Position numbers and translations under genes: made by a program
Assembly: GCA_022825705.1 (NCBI GenBank)
Contig: JAJDWH010000036.1
Location: 310,001-374,000, forward strand
Source: Alphaproteobacteria bacterium
GTDB lineage: Bacteria > Pseudomonadota > Alphaproteobacteria > TMED109
Length of the DNA stretch: 64,000 bases
Direction of reading: 5' to 3'
Shown here: positions 8,706-17,804 of the stretch, piece after piece
How the letters are laid out: each line of letters begins with the position of its first letter
Numbering within the stretch: position 1 is the first letter of the stretch
The notes under the pieces: generated by a model
What the model saw: only the letters and a program-made list of their open reading frames with translations
Told to the model about the DNA's origin: nothing
The model's database searches: none

Positions 8706-9980
8706 ATGGCAAAAGGGAAGAGCGTTCTGTCGCGCGACGGGTTGGTACAGCGGCACGCTGAACCCAAGGTCATCAGGGCGCTGGCAGACACGCGCGTGAC
8801 GGCCATTGTCGGTCCGCGCCAATCCGGCAAAACCACGCTGGCTCGTCGAATCGCTGATCGGGACGGGCGCTCGTTCGTCACGCTCGATGAAGCGCAGTAC
8901 AGACGGTTTGCCAACCATGACCCCGACGGCTTTATGCGCGGTCTGGAGTACGCGGTAATCGATGAAATCCAGCGTGCTCCCGACGTCATTCTCGCCATCA
9001 AGAAGGCGGTTGATGAAGACCCCAAGCCGGGACGTTACTTGATCACCGGTTCGGCCGACCTGTTCACGGGGACGCTTTCACCCGATTCACTGGCAGGCCG
9101 AGTGGAGATCGTGCAGCTCCTGCCGTTCGCGCAGTCGGAGATCGCCGGCACCCAGGCGATCGATTTTCTCGACCGGGCTTTTGCGGGAGATTTCCCTGCC
9201 ACCGCCGCGACCGGACCCACGGAAGACCTGGTGGAGCGCGTCATTTCGGGTGGGTTCCCGGAGGCGCTTTCCCGGGGCAATCCCGGGCGTCGTCGTAGCT
9301 GGTTGCTCGCATACGTCCGCTCCCTGGCCGAACGCGATGCGGCGGAGATTGCCGCTGTTGAGAGGCCGGCGATGATCAGCCGGCTGATCGAATCGGCTGC
9401 AGCGACCGCGGGGCAGCTGACGAATGCATCGCGGCTGGGGATGCAGCTCGGAGTCGACAGCAAGACCATTGCCCGCTGGATCACGGTGCTCGAGCAGATG
9501 TTCCTGGTTCGACGGATCCGGGCGTGGCACCGAAACGACCTGAAGAGGCTGGTCAAGACCCCCAAGCTGCAGTTTCTGGATTCCGGTCTGCTGGCCGCGT
9601 TGCGGCGGGCGGACGCGGCCCGTCTGGCGGCGGATCGACAGACCTTGGGCCCGCTTCTCGAATGCTTCGTGCATGCGGAACTGGCCAAGGTCGCGGCGCT
9701 AACCGACACGCCGACGTCCCTCTACCACTTCCGGGACAAGGACCAGATGGAGGTTGATTTCGTGGCGGAACGACCGGCCGGCGAAATTGTCGGCATCGAA
9801 GTGAAAGCTGCTGCAACCGTGCGGCCCAAAGATTTCCGGGGGCTTGCCCGACTGGAAAAGGTCGCCGGGGAACAATTCGCCTGCGGCATCCTCCTGCATG
9901 ACGGCGACCGCGTTCAACGCGTATCCGCCAGAATGTTCGCGATGCCGGTCGGGATGTTGTGGCACCCCCAGTCGGGCTGA
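8706..9980 (+). CDS. AAA_14 / DUF4143 ATPase
   Basis: The 424-residue product has a Walker A VGPRQSGKTT (about residues 35-44), a Walker B YAVIDEIQ (82-89) and a sensor-like LITGSADLF. A winged-helix-like middle is followed by the DUF4143 C-terminus with VEVDF and EVKAA-type residues (MEVDFV...GIEVKAA), a PD-(D/E)XK-like pattern. The ATG at 8706 is chosen because homology starts there; the open frame extends back to 8535 through the repeat array. Such ATPases are widespread in variable regions and their role is not established. A second one is at 56524. Confidence 0.88.
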   Translation: MAKGKSVLSRDGLVQRHAEPKVIRALADTRVTAIVGPRQSGKTTLARRIADRDGRSFVTLDEAQYRRFANHDPDGFMRGLEYAVIDEIQRAPDVILAIKKAVDEDPKPGRYLITGSADLFTGTLSPDSLAGRVEIVQLLPFAQSEIAGTQAIDFLDRAFAGDFPATAATGPTEDLVERVISGGFPEALSRGNPGRRRSWLLAYVRSLAERDAAEIAAVERPAMISRLIESAAATAGQLTNASRLGMQLGVDSKTIARWITVLEQMFLVRRIRAWHRNDLKRLVKTPKLQFLDSGLLAALRRADAARLAADRQTLGPLLECFVHAELAKVAALTDTPTSLYHFRDKDQMEVDFVAERPAGEIVGIEVKAAATVRPKDFRGLARLEKVAGEQFACGILLHDGDRVQRVSARMFAMPVGMLWHPQSG

Positions 9981-10017
9981 TCCGTCACGTCGGCCCGCCC
10001 GCCCGGGACACGTCGGA

Positions 10018-11013
10018 TCAGCGGAGAGGGGAGAGGTTGGCGAGGAACTGTCGGGCGCTCGCGTCCCATCCGCGCCCTTCGGCGAAACGCCGGCAGGTGA
10101 CGCGGTCCAATTTGAGGGCCGCGCGTGCGGCCCTGCCCAAGTCGTGGTCGAGAACGGCGACCTCGGGGGCATCGCCGACCACGTCGAGCGGTCCCGGCAC
10201 CGGATAGGCCGCGACGGGTACGCCGCAGGCAAGCGCTTCCAGCATCACGTTGCCGAACGTGTCGGTGCGGCTCGGAAAGACGAACACGTCGGCTTGCGCG
10301 TATGTGCGGGCGAGGTCGTCTCCGGTTCGGGTGCCCGGGAACTCGACGTCGGGAAAGCGACGTCTGAGGGACTCCCTCGCCGGTCCGTCACCCACCACCA
10401 TTTTTCGTCCCGGCAGCTTCAGCCCGAGAAACGCCTCCAGGTTCTTCTCGACGGCAACCCGACCGACTGTCAGCCAAAGCGGGCTGTCCGGCACACGATC
10501 GAGACACCTGGGGTGAAACAGCGACGTGTCCACGCCGCGACCCCAGAGCCGGACCCGTCCGAATCGCCGCTGTTCGAGTTCGGCGACCAGTCTCGGCGTC
10601 GCGGCCATCACGGTGGCGGCCCGCCGATGAAACCGCCGCAGGATGGCGTAACCCAGCGAGTCCGGCAGGCCGGTCCGCGCCTTGAGGTATTCGGGAAAGC
10701 GGGTGTGGAACGAGGTGGTGAAGGGTGTGGACGAACGGCGACACCACCGGCGCGCCGCCCAGCCGAGGGGTCCTTCGGTCGCGATGTGGACGGCTTCCGG
10801 CCGGAAGGCCTCGATGGCGCCGCGCACGCGCCACGGATTGAGGGCAATCCGAATCTCCCGGTAGGTCGGGAGCGGTGCCGTCCGGAAGCCGTCCGGTCCG
10901 ATGACCCGGACCGTGTGTCCGAGCGCCCGGAGTTCCCGCTCGAGCGCGGTGAACGTGCGAACCACCCCGTTGATCTGCGGGTGCCAGGCATCCGAGATGA
11001 TCAGGATGCGCAT
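10018..11013 (-). CDS. Glycosyltransferase family 4 (GT-B), MgtA-like
   Basis: The 331-residue enzyme starts MRILIISDAWHPQINGVVRT, the N-terminus of GT4 mannosyl/glucosyl transferases that act on lipids. It has TSFHTRFPEYL, LWGRGVDTSLFHP, LTVGRVAVEKNLEAFLGL, and the nucleotide-sugar site DVFVFPSRTDTFGNVMLEALACGVPV with the EX7E pattern. It probably transfers a hexose to a lipid acceptor at the inner membrane. It lies six bases after the LpxH-like phosphoesterase gene on the same strand, a pairing that suggests joint work on envelope lipids. Confidence 0.88.
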   Translation of the reverse strand: MRILIISDAWHPQINGVVRTFTALERELRALGHTVRVIGPDGFRTAPLPTYREIRIALNPWRVRGAIEAFRPEAVHIATEGPLGWAARRWCRRSSTPFTTSFHTRFPEYLKARTGLPDSLGYAILRRFHRRAATVMAATPRLVAELEQRRFGRVRLWGRGVDTSLFHPRCLDRVPDSPLWLTVGRVAVEKNLEAFLGLKLPGRKMVVGDGPARESLRRRFPDVEFPGTRTGDDLARTYAQADVFVFPSRTDTFGNVMLEALACGVPVAAYPVPGPLDVVGDAPEVAVLDHDLGRAARAALKLDRVTCRRFAEGRGWDASARQFLANLSPLR

Positions 11014-11019
11014 GACGCG

Positions 11020-11835
11020 TCAGGATGCCGTCGCCAGCTCCGCGGCCCGGCTCTTGAAGCGGCTCAGCGTGCCCGCCTGGAGGATTTCCAGTTGGCCGTC
11101 GAAGTGCTCGACAAGCGCGGTGCAGCTCTCGGTCCAGTCACCGTCGTTGCAATAGAGGATGTCGCCGATGGTGCGCATCTCTGCATGGTGAATGTGGCCA
11201 CAGATCACGCCGTCGACCCCCCGTTGCCGGGCCTCCTGGGCGAGCACGTTCTCGAAATCCGCGATGAACTGTACCGCGTTCTTGACCCGGTGCTTCAGGA
11301 ACCCCGACAGCGACCAGTACGGAAGCCCGCAGACCCGCCGGACCTGGTTGAAGACGCGGTTGCATTGCAGCATCACGCGGTACGACCAGTCGCCCAAGTG
11401 ATAAAGCCACCGCGCATAACGCACGACGCCGTCGAACCCGTCCCCGTGCACCACGAGGAACCGCCGGTTGTCGGCCGTCACGTGGATCGCCTCGGCGCGG
11501 ATCTTGATCCCGGCCATCTCGAGGCCATCGAACTCCCGCGCGGCTTCGTCATGGTTGCCCGGGACAAAGATAACGTCGACGCCGATGTCGGCTCGCCGCA
11601 GGAACTCGCGAACCACGGCCTGGTGGCTGGTCGGCCAGTACCAGGACTCCTTCAGCCGCCAGCAATCGACGATGTCGCCGACGAGATAGAGGGTGGCGCA
11701 CTCCACGGTGCGCAGGAACGCGAGCAAGTCATCCGCCCGGCACCCCCGCGTGCCGAGGTGGATGTCGGAGATCCACAGTGTGCGGACCCGCCGGGGGAAG
11801 CCGACGACGTTCATGTCCGGAACGCACCCCGCCAA
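11020..11835 (-). CDS. LpxH-like UDP-2,3-diacylglucosamine diphosphatase family metallophosphoesterase
   Basis: The two-metal phosphoesterase set is complete: WISDIHLGTRG, YLVGDIVDCW, FVPGNHDEA, VVHGDGFDG and ICGHIHHAEM. The 271-residue length fits the LpxH-like group rather than true LpxH (about 240). An ATG seven codons in (11814) is an equally good start. It is cotranscribed with the glycosyltransferase just downstream. In many alphaproteobacteria LpxI makes lipid X instead, so this paralogue may act on another UDP- or lipid-linked substrate. Confidence 0.85.
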   Translation of the reverse strand: MAGCVPDMNVVGFPRRVRTLWISDIHLGTRGCRADDLLAFLRTVECATLYLVGDIVDCWRLKESWYWPTSHQAVVREFLRRADIGVDVIFVPGNHDEAAREFDGLEMAGIKIRAEAIHVTADNRRFLVVHGDGFDGVVRYARWLYHLGDWSYRVMLQCNRVFNQVRRVCGLPYWSLSGFLKHRVKNAVQFIADFENVLAQEARQRGVDGVICGHIHHAEMRTIGDILYCNDGDWTESCTALVEHFDGQLEILQAGTLSRFKSRAAELATAS

Positions 11836-11965
11836 TAGCGGCGACGGTCGAACGACCCGCCGCCATCATCCAACTAGCGGCAATTGGAGCAGGTGACGTG
11901 ATGCGTTCCGGTGTCCATTCCGTGAAGAGTTTTTGACAATTGGCGGGTGCGGGTCGTGGGAGGGC

Positions 11966-12979
11966 CTACTCGTCGGCCACCTTGACGACCAGCTTGCCGA
12001 AGTTCTTGCCTTGCAGCAGCCCCATGAACGCTTCCGGCGCACGTTCGAGTCCCTCGACGACGTCCTCCCGATAGCGCAGCTTGCCTTCCTTGATCCAGCG
12101 CGCCATGCGGCGAAGGGCAATGGGGTATTTCTGCGTGAAGCGGAACACGAGAAATCCTTCCACGCTGGCCTGATTGACCAGGACATGCCGCAACGACCGC
12201 GGCCCCATGCCTTCCTCCGTGTTGTTGTACTGGGAGATCTGGCCGCAGATGGCGACCCGCCCCCACTGCGCGAGATTCGCGAAGGCCGCGTCGGTGACAG
12301 GACCGCCCACGTTGTCGAAGTAGACGTCCACGCCGTCCGGGCAGGCCTCCCGGACCGCCGCGTTGAGGTCACCCGCGGTCCGGTAATTGATGCCGGCGTC
12401 GAAGCCGAGTTCCTTGGTGATGTAGTCCACCTTGTCGTCGGAACCGGCGGTGCCGACGACTCGGCAGCCGCCGATCTTGGCAATCTGCCCGACGGCCGCC
12501 CCCACGGCGCCGGACGCCGCGGACACCAGGACCGTGTCCCCGGGAACCGGACGTCCGACCTCGAGCAGGCCGAAATAGGCGGTCATCCCCGGCATGCCGA
12601 GAATCCCGACTGACGTCGAGATGGGCGCCAGCGAGGGATCGACCTTGCGGATCTGGGCCGACGTCGCGATCGCGTAGTCCTGCCAGCCGAGCGCAAATCC
12701 TTGGACGATGTCTCCTTCCTGGAAGGCCGGATCCTGGCTCTTCTCGACGCGACCGCAGACGCCTCCCGTCATGACCCCGCCGACCGGGTTGGGCGCGGCA
12801 TACGACTTGCCGGCACTCATCCGCCCGCGCATGTAGGGGTCGAGCGACAGCCAGAGCGCGCGGACCAGGACCTCCCCGTGCCGGGGCTCGGGCACCGGCT
12901 CCTCTTCAAGGCGGAAGTTTTCGGCGGTGGGCATTCCCACGGGACGGGAGGCAAGGACGATCCGGCGATTGACGGCCAT
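11966..12979 (-). CDS. NADP-dependent MDR oxidoreductase (CurA / prostaglandin reductase-like)
   Basis: The 337-residue protein is a zinc-free medium-chain dehydrogenase/reductase. It starts NRRIVLASRPVGMPTAENF and has LSLDPYMRGRM and GGVMTGGVCGRVEKS. The Rossmann motif is VLVSAASGAVGAAVGQIAK, followed by DVYFDNVGGPVTDAA and the C-terminal LVVKVADE. These features define the NADPH-dependent curcumin/alkenal reductase group, which reduces alpha,beta-unsaturated ketones and aldehydes. It appears to be a single gene with short gaps on both sides. Confidence 0.9.
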   Translation of the reverse strand: MAVNRRIVLASRPVGMPTAENFRLEEEPVPEPRHGEVLVRALWLSLDPYMRGRMSAGKSYAAPNPVGGVMTGGVCGRVEKSQDPAFQEGDIVQGFALGWQDYAIATSAQIRKVDPSLAPISTSVGILGMPGMTAYFGLLEVGRPVPGDTVLVSAASGAVGAAVGQIAKIGGCRVVGTAGSDDKVDYITKELGFDAGINYRTAGDLNAAVREACPDGVDVYFDNVGGPVTDAAFANLAQWGRVAICGQISQYNNTEEGMGPRSLRHVLVNQASVEGFLVFRFTQKYPIALRRMARWIKEGKLRYREDVVEGLERAPEAFMGLLQGKNFGKLVVKVADE

Positions 12980-13042
12980 GGCAGGTTCCTGGGCTAGGTG
13001 GAAAGAAGGCGCCGGGTCGGGCGCCGTGAGAAGTAGAGGGTT

Positions 13043-14014
13043 TTACCCGATCAGGCCGGTGACGGGCGATGACGGGTCACCGGCGAACTTACGCGGAATG
13101 CGGCCTGCGAGATAGGCGTCGCGGCCGGCGCTCACCGCCGCGCGCATCGCCCGGGCCATCCGCACCGGGTCCTCCGCGCCAGCGATCGCCGTGTTCATCA
13201 GGACGGCGTCGCAGCCTAGCTCCATGGCGAGCGTCGCGTCCGAGGCGGTCCCTACCCCGGCGTCGACGATGACCGGGATCTGCAGGCGCTCGACGATGAA
13301 GCGGATGTTGAGCGGATTCTGGATTCCGAGCCCCGAGCCGATCGGCGCGCCAAGCGGCATCACGGCGGCCGCCCCCAGATCCTCCAGGCGTCGCGCCAGC
13401 AGCGGGTCGTCGGTGCAATACACCATCACCTCGAACCCCTCGCGGACCAGGATCTCGGTCACCCGGAGCGTTTCGGGCATGTCCGGATACAGCGTGTCGG
13501 GGTCGCCCAGCATCTCCAGCTTCACCAGCGTCCAGCCCCCGACCTCGCGCGCGAGGCGCAGGGTGCGCAGGGCATCCTCCGCCGTGTAGCAGCCGGCCGT
13601 GTTCGGCAGGTAGGTGTACGCCTTGGGATCGATCACGTCGGTCAGCCGTTCGGCGTTGGGGTCGTCGAGGTTCACGCGGCGCACGGCGACCGTGATGATC
13701 TCGGCGCCGGAGGCCTCCAGCGCCGCGCGGTTTTGGGCGTAGGTCGCGAACTTGCCGGTGCCGATGATCAGGCGCGAACGGAAGCGCCGGCCTGCGACTT
13801 CCCAACGGTCGTCGTCACCGCCGCCCACCAGTTGGACGATTTCGATGGAGTCGCCGCTCCTGAGCTTCAGAGTCCCGAATTCGGCGCGCCGCACGATCTC
13901 GCGGTTCCGCTCAACCGCGATCTTCTTGGAATCCAGCCCTAGGTCCCGCAGAAGATCATCAAGCAATAGATCGGGGGCGACGGTACGCTCCGTACCGTTG
14001 ACCGTAATCTCCAC
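13043..14014 (-). CDS. thiSG: Fused sulfur carrier ThiS and thiazole synthase ThiG
   Basis: Residues 1-66 are a ThiS domain ([20 protein letters not shown] to [11 protein letters not shown]) and residues of about 70-323 are ThiG ([66 protein letters not shown]). ThiS normally ends in a free Gly-Gly that is thiocarboxylated; here GGG runs on as DDDRWEVAG into ThiG. The Schiff-base Lys is in LVKLE. The start is a GTG at 14014. It makes the thiazole phosphate of thiamine from dehydroglycine, DXP and sulfur. No other thi gene lies nearby. Confidence 0.93.
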   Translation of the reverse strand: MEITVNGTERTVAPDLLLDDLLRDLGLDSKKIAVERNREIVRRAEFGTLKLRSGDSIEIVQLVGGGDDDRWEVAGRRFRSRLIIGTGKFATYAQNRAALEASGAEIITVAVRRVNLDDPNAERLTDVIDPKAYTYLPNTAGCYTAEDALRTLRLAREVGGWTLVKLEMLGDPDTLYPDMPETLRVTEILVREGFEVMVYCTDDPLLARRLEDLGAAAVMPLGAPIGSGLGIQNPLNIRFIVERLQIPVIVDAGVGTASDATLAMELGCDAVLMNTAIAGAEDPVRMARAMRAAVSAGRDAYLAGRIPRKFAGDPSSPVTGLIG

Positions 14015-14090
14015 CGAATGCTACCCCGCGCGCGGTTGCCGTTCGTCGGAATCTCAAGGCATTGCCGTGCCGTTACTGTAGATTCCTTTC

Positions 14091-14564
14091 ATGGCGCAGG
14101 CTACCACCGTGTTCGTGCTGAACGGCCCGAACCTGAATCTCCTCGGGACCCGCGAGCCGGGCATCTACGGCCGCGAGACCTTGGCCGACGTGGAGGCGCT
14201 GTGCCGCAGTACGGCGGCTCCGCTCGGGCTTCGGATCGACTTCCGGCAGACCAACCACGAGGGCGTACTGGTCGACTGGATTCAGGAAGCGGCAGCCGAG
14301 GCGGGCGGAATCGTGCTCAATGCCGCCGCCTACACCCACACCTCCGTGGCGCTGCTCGACGCGTTGCGGGCGTTCGACGGACCGGTGATCGAGGTGCACG
14401 TTTCGAACGTGTACGCGCGCGAACCCTTCCGCCACCATTCCTACGTCTCGGCCCGGGCGGACGGGGTTTTGTGCGGGGTCGGCGTGGCCGGTTACGCTCT
14501 TGCGCTCGAGGCCATCGCGCCCATGCTGGATGCCCCTCCGGCTGGCGAGACCACCCGGCAGTGA
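14091..14564 (+). CDS. aroQ: Type II 3-dehydroquinate dehydratase AroQ
   Basis: The 157-residue enzyme dehydrates 3-dehydroquinate in the shikimate pathway. Motifs are [20 protein letters not shown] with the catalytic Tyr, [27 protein letters not shown] and the catalytic His in [19 protein letters not shown]. It is divergent from thiSG and precedes accB by about 22 bases, giving aroQ-accB-accC-aat. The aroQ-accB-accC order is a common bacterial arrangement. Confidence 0.96.
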   Translation: MAQATTVFVLNGPNLNLLGTREPGIYGRETLADVEALCRSTAAPLGLRIDFRQTNHEGVLVDWIQEAAAEAGGIVLNAAAYTHTSVALLDALRAFDGPVIEVHVSNVYAREPFRHHSYVSARADGVLCGVGVAGYALALEAIAPMLDAPPAGETTRQ

Positions 14565-14586
14565 AACGAGGGACGGCAAGGCTGGC

Positions 14587-15069
14587 ATGCCCAATTTCCC
14601 GGTAGACGAACCGCTTCTCCGTCGGTTGGCGGAGTTGATGAACGAGACCGACCTTGCCGAGCTCGAGCTGACGTTCGGGCGCCGCTCCATCCGGCTGGCC
14701 AGGGGGGCGCTGCCGCCCCCGCCCGCGCCGGTCGAGCCGCCGCCCCGTCCCGATCCGGTGCCGGCTGAGCCTGCAGCGCCCGAGCCGGCCCGCTCGTCGC
14801 CGGATCCCGACCGTCCCGAAGAATTTGCGAACCACCTGGGGGCGGTCACGTCTCCGATGGTGGGGACGCTGTACGTGGCGGCCGCGCAAGGGGCCGAACC
14901 CTTCATCAAGGTGGGGGATGAGGTCGGCGAAGGGGACCAGCTCTTCATCATCGAAGCCATGAAGACGATGAACGCGGTGCTGGCGCACCGCGGCGGGACC
15001 GTGGCGCAGATCTTTGTCGAGAATGCCACGCCGGTCGAGTTCGGCGCCCTGCTGGCGATTATCGAGTAG
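14587..15069 (+). CDS. accB: Biotin carboxyl carrier protein of acetyl-CoA carboxylase
   Basis: The 160-residue protein has an N-terminal helix region, a Pro/Ala-rich linker (about residues 41-75) and a C-terminal biotinyl domain. The domain holds the EAMKTMNAV motif in which the Lys is biotinylated by BirA. The ATG at 14587 gives the expected N-terminus PNFPVDEPLLRRLAELMNET. It carries the carboxyl group from AccC to the AccAD transferase in fatty-acid synthesis. accC starts seven bases after its stop. Confidence 0.95.
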   Translation: MPNFPVDEPLLRRLAELMNETDLAELELTFGRRSIRLARGALPPPPAPVEPPPRPDPVPAEPAAPEPARSSPDPDRPEEFANHLGAVTSPMVGTLYVAAAQGAEPFIKVGDEVGEGDQLFIIEAMKTMNAVLAHRGGTVAQIFVENATPVEFGALLAIIE

Positions 15070-15076
15070 GCATCCG

Positions 15077-16426
15077 ATGTTCAGGAAGGTGCTCATCGCC
15101 AATCGGGGCGAGGCAGCGCTCCGCATCCTCCGAGCGTGCCACGACCTCGAGATCCGGACCGTTGCCATCCATTCGACCGCCGATGCCGATGCCATGCATG
15201 TCCGGCTGGCCGACGAATCGGTGTGCATCGGCCCGGCCGACGTGCAGTCGAGCTATCTGAACGTGCCCGCCATCATCACGGCGGCCCACGTCAGCGGCGT
15301 CGACGCCCTGCATCCGGGCTACGGCTTTCTTTCCGAGAACGCCGACTTTGCCCAGATCGTCGCCCTCCACGACATCACGTTCATCGGCCCGAAGGCGGAA
15401 CACATTTCGGTCATGGGAGACAAGGTGGAGGCGCGCCGACGCATGCGCGCCCTCGGTGTGCCGGTGGTCCCGGGCGCCGAGGGCGCGCTGTCCTCCCTGG
15501 AGGAACTTCGAGCCCTGGCCGGAGAGATCGGGTTCCCCCTGATCGTGAAGGCGGCGGCGGGCGGCGGCGGGCGAGGCATGAAGGTGGTCGAGTCGGAGGG
15601 CGAGCTGGAGGGGGCCTGGCAACTGGCGCGGGCCGAGGCGCTGGCGGGGTTCGGCGACGACACCGTCTACGCCGAGCGCTACCTGGCGACGCCCCGGCAT
15701 GTCGAGTTCCAGATCCTCGCCGACGCGCACGGCAACGTGATGCAGCTTGGCGAGCGCGACTGCTCGGTCCAGCGGCGCCACCAGAAGATGGTGGAGGAAG
15801 CGCCCTCGCCGGTGATCGATGCCGACGCGCGGCGGCGGGTCGGCGACACGATCGTGGCGGCGGTGCGGGAGCTCGGGTACCTCGGACTGGGTACTGTGGA
15901 AATGCTCTACGACGACGGCGAGTTCTACTTCATTGAAATGAACACGCGCCTGCAGGTGGAGCATCCGGTGACCGAGATGGTGACCGGAATTGACCTGGTG
16001 TGTGAACAACTGCGTGTCGCGGCCGGCGAACCGGTGAGCTTCAAGCCCGACGCGTTCACCGTCACTGGCCACGCCATCGAGTGCCGAATCACCGCCGAGG
16101 ATCCGGAGACGCTGACGCCGCAGCCTGGCCGGGCGGAGGTCTACCATGCGCCGTCAGGGCCCGGGGTCCGGGTCGACTCGGCGATGTTCGGCGGCAGCGA
16201 GGTGTCGCCGCACTATGACAGCCTGATCGCCAAGCTCATCGTGCACGGCCGCGACCGCGACGAGGCGCTCCGCCGGCTGCGGCGCGCGCTCCGCGAGTAC
16301 GCGATCGACGGACTGGCCAATACCATCCCGCTGCACCAGCGAATCCTCGAGCACCCGGATTTCGCTGCCGGGGAGTACGACGTTCACTGGCTGGAACGAG
16401 AGCTCATGGGCCGGGAGAATCCGTGA
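15077..16426 (+). CDS. accC: Biotin carboxylase subunit of acetyl-CoA carboxylase
   Basis: The 449-residue ATP-grasp enzyme starts MFRKVLIANRGEAALRILRA. The glycine-rich ATP loop KAAAGGGGRGMK is at about residues 157-168. MEEAPSPVID-type and YFIEMNTRLQVEHPVTEMVTG motifs follow, the latter with the Mg-binding Glu residues. It carboxylates biotin on AccB. Length is exactly that of stand-alone AccC. Its TGA overlaps the GTG of aat by four bases. Confidence 0.97.
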   Translation: MFRKVLIANRGEAALRILRACHDLEIRTVAIHSTADADAMHVRLADESVCIGPADVQSSYLNVPAIITAAHVSGVDALHPGYGFLSENADFAQIVALHDITFIGPKAEHISVMGDKVEARRRMRALGVPVVPGAEGALSSLEELRALAGEIGFPLIVKAAAGGGGRGMKVVESEGELEGAWQLARAEALAGFGDDTVYAERYLATPRHVEFQILADAHGNVMQLGERDCSVQRRHQKMVEEAPSPVIDADARRRVGDTIVAAVRELGYLGLGTVEMLYDDGEFYFIEMNTRLQVEHPVTEMVTGIDLVCEQLRVAAGEPVSFKPDAFTVTGHAIECRITAEDPETLTPQPGRAEVYHAPSGPGVRVDSAMFGGSEVSPHYDSLIAKLIVHGRDRDEALRRLRRALREYAIDGLANTIPLHQRILEHPDFAAGEYDVHWLERELMGRENP

Positions 16427-17151
16427 CGGCGGCCGCCATCCTGCCGGTTGCGGGGGTGCTCGAAGCGTATCGGCAGGGCTGGTTTCCCATGGCGCAGAGC
16501 CGCGGCGACCAGAAGGTGTACTGGATCAATCCGGACGTCCGGGGGGTGCTGCCGCTGGCGCGTTTTCACGTGCCGCGCCGGCTTGCGCGCACGCTCCGGC
16601 AGCGCCCGTTCGGGCTCACGGTCGACCAGGCGTTTCCGGCGGTGATCGGCGCCTGCGGCCGGTGCGATCCTGACGGGGACCGCTCGGAGACGTGGATCAA
16701 TCCGGCGATCCGGGCCGTGTTTCTGCAGCTGTACGAGGAAGGCCACGCCCACTCGGTGGAGTGCTGGCGGGACGGTGAGCTGGTCGGCGGCCTCTACGGA
16801 CTTGCCGTCAACGGCGCCTTCTTCGGCGAAAGCATGTTTTCGGTCGTTCGGGACGCCAGCAAGGTTGCGCTTGTGCACCTCGTGGACCGGCTCCGCGCTG
16901 GCGGGTTCGTGCTGCTCGACGCACAGTTCGAGAACGATCACCTGGACCAGTTCGGTCAGGAACGCCTGTCACGTGCCGCGTTTCGCCGGCACCTGGAGGT
17001 CGCGGTGGCGCGTGATGCCGACTTCTTCCGGATCGGTGGCGCCGGGCAAGTGCCGGACAACCTGTATCCGGATTCGGATCGCCTGCCCATGACCAGCGGC
17101 GGGTCGCGACCGGCCAGGCCGAGGCATGCGGAAACGGTGCCTTCCGTCTAA
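16423..17151 (+). CDS. aat: Leucyl/phenylalanyl-tRNA--protein transferase
   Basis: The 242-residue Aat attaches Leu or Phe to N-terminal Lys/Arg, creating N-degrons for ClpS/ClpAP. Motifs are YRQGWFPMAQ, YWINPDVRGVLPL, TWINPAIRAVF, LVGGLYGLAVNGAFFGESMFS, and LLDAQFENDHLDQFG. The start is a GTG coupled to the accC stop. The C-terminal 25 residues past the conserved core are Ser/Pro/Arg-rich and variable. aat downstream of accBC is common in alphaproteobacteria. Confidence 0.94.
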   Translation: MTAAAILPVAGVLEAYRQGWFPMAQSRGDQKVYWINPDVRGVLPLARFHVPRRLARTLRQRPFGLTVDQAFPAVIGACGRCDPDGDRSETWINPAIRAVFLQLYEEGHAHSVECWRDGELVGGLYGLAVNGAFFGESMFSVVRDASKVALVHLVDRLRAGGFVLLDAQFENDHLDQFGQERLSRAAFRRHLEVAVARDADFFRIGGAGQVPDNLYPDSDRLPMTSGGSRPARPRHAETVPSV

Positions 17152-17165
17152 ACGCACGGCGGCGG

Positions 17166-17756
17166 TCAGCGCGGGCTCTCGTCCGCGACCCCGGGTTCGA
17201 CGGGTGGTGTCGGCGGCTCCGTCGCGGGCTCAGGTTCCTGGGTTCCCCCTAGCCGGCAATCCAACACCCAGACGTCGTGCGTCGGGTATTCGAGGGCGGA
17301 CAGGCCGGGGCTGGAGGCGAACATCCACCCCCTGAAGATCTCCGACCCGGTGAAGCGGCCGGCTGGGTCGCGCTCCGTGATCACAAGAAAGGCGGCACTC
17401 TCCGGCACGTCCTCGGGCGGCGGTTCCCAGCAGCGGGTCGGCACAATCTCCAGCGGGCCCACCCGGGTCGTGGTGTGGAGCGGCGCCTCGATGGCGTACG
17501 CGCGGGCCGGCCCCTTCTCAAGGATCCGCAGAACCACCACGGGTCCTTCGGCCACGGCGGCATTCAGTCCGAAAACGGCTCCGGCAAGTCCTGCACAGAG
17601 CGCGCCAAGACGGCGCGCACCTGCTCGGGGTCGGCGCCCATCAGCACCCCGTCTTCGAGCGCATCCCGCGCGAGATCCCGGATCTCGCGGATGTTCTCGT
17701 TGAGCACCTTGATCTTTTCCGTGCACGACAACGGCGTCTGGTCCGGTGCAAGCCAT
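17166..17756 (-). CDS. DUF2155 domain-containing exported protein
   Basis: The conserved part (about residues 70-170) has VVVLRILEKGPARAYAIEAP, PLEIVPTRCWEPPP, ESAAFLVITE, FRGWMFASSPGLSALEYP and YDVWVLDC, the DUF2155 signature. A hydrophobic segment LGALCAGLAGAVFGLNAAVAE precedes it as a signal peptide. No ATG/GTG/TTG lies directly before that segment. The start must lie further up, within the overlapping small gene: an ATG at 17756 or a GTG at 17726. A Pro/Glu-rich tail ends the protein. It is part of the conserved NDUFA12-mlaD-small gene-DUF2155-aat cluster. Confidence 0.78.
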   Translation of the reverse strand: MACTGPDAVVVHGKDQGAQREHPRDPGSRAGCARRRGADGRRPRAGARRLGALCAGLAGAVFGLNAAVAEGPVVVLRILEKGPARAYAIEAPLHTTTRVGPLEIVPTRCWEPPPEDVPESAAFLVITERDPAGRFTGSEIFRGWMFASSPGLSALEYPTHDVWVLDCRLGGTQEPEPATEPPTPPVEPGVADESPR

Positions 17757-17788
17757 TGCTCGGGAATGAACTCCGAAGATGCAGTCAC
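17564..17788 (-). CDS. Small conserved protein between mlaD and DUF2155
   Basis: A 74-residue product from a GTG at 17788: TASSEFIPEQWLAPDQTPLS then CTEKIKVLNENIREIRDLAR, and DALEDGVLMGADPEQVRAVL. It is highly charged and helical, with a likely coiled coil. It recurs at this position in alphaproteobacterial mlaD/DUF2155 clusters to my recollection, but I know no function. It overlaps the 5' part of the DUF2155 gene in another frame, and starts 17 bases after the mlaD stop. Confidence 0.7.
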   Translation of the reverse strand: MTASSEFIPEQWLAPDQTPLSCTEKIKVLNENIREIRDLARDALEDGVLMGADPEQVRAVLARSVQDLPEPFSD

Positions 17789-17804
17789 GGGGCGTCCGCG
17801 CGGG

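Noticed and set aside
9844-11838. 664-codon open frame on the plus strand opposite the glycosyltransferase and phosphoesterase
   Set aside because: Both minus-strand genes have full sets of catalytic motifs; the plus frame is a GC-driven shadow.
15059-16147. Long open frame on the minus strand opposite accC
   Set aside because: It mirrors a highly conserved gene in GC-rich DNA and shows no family motifs.
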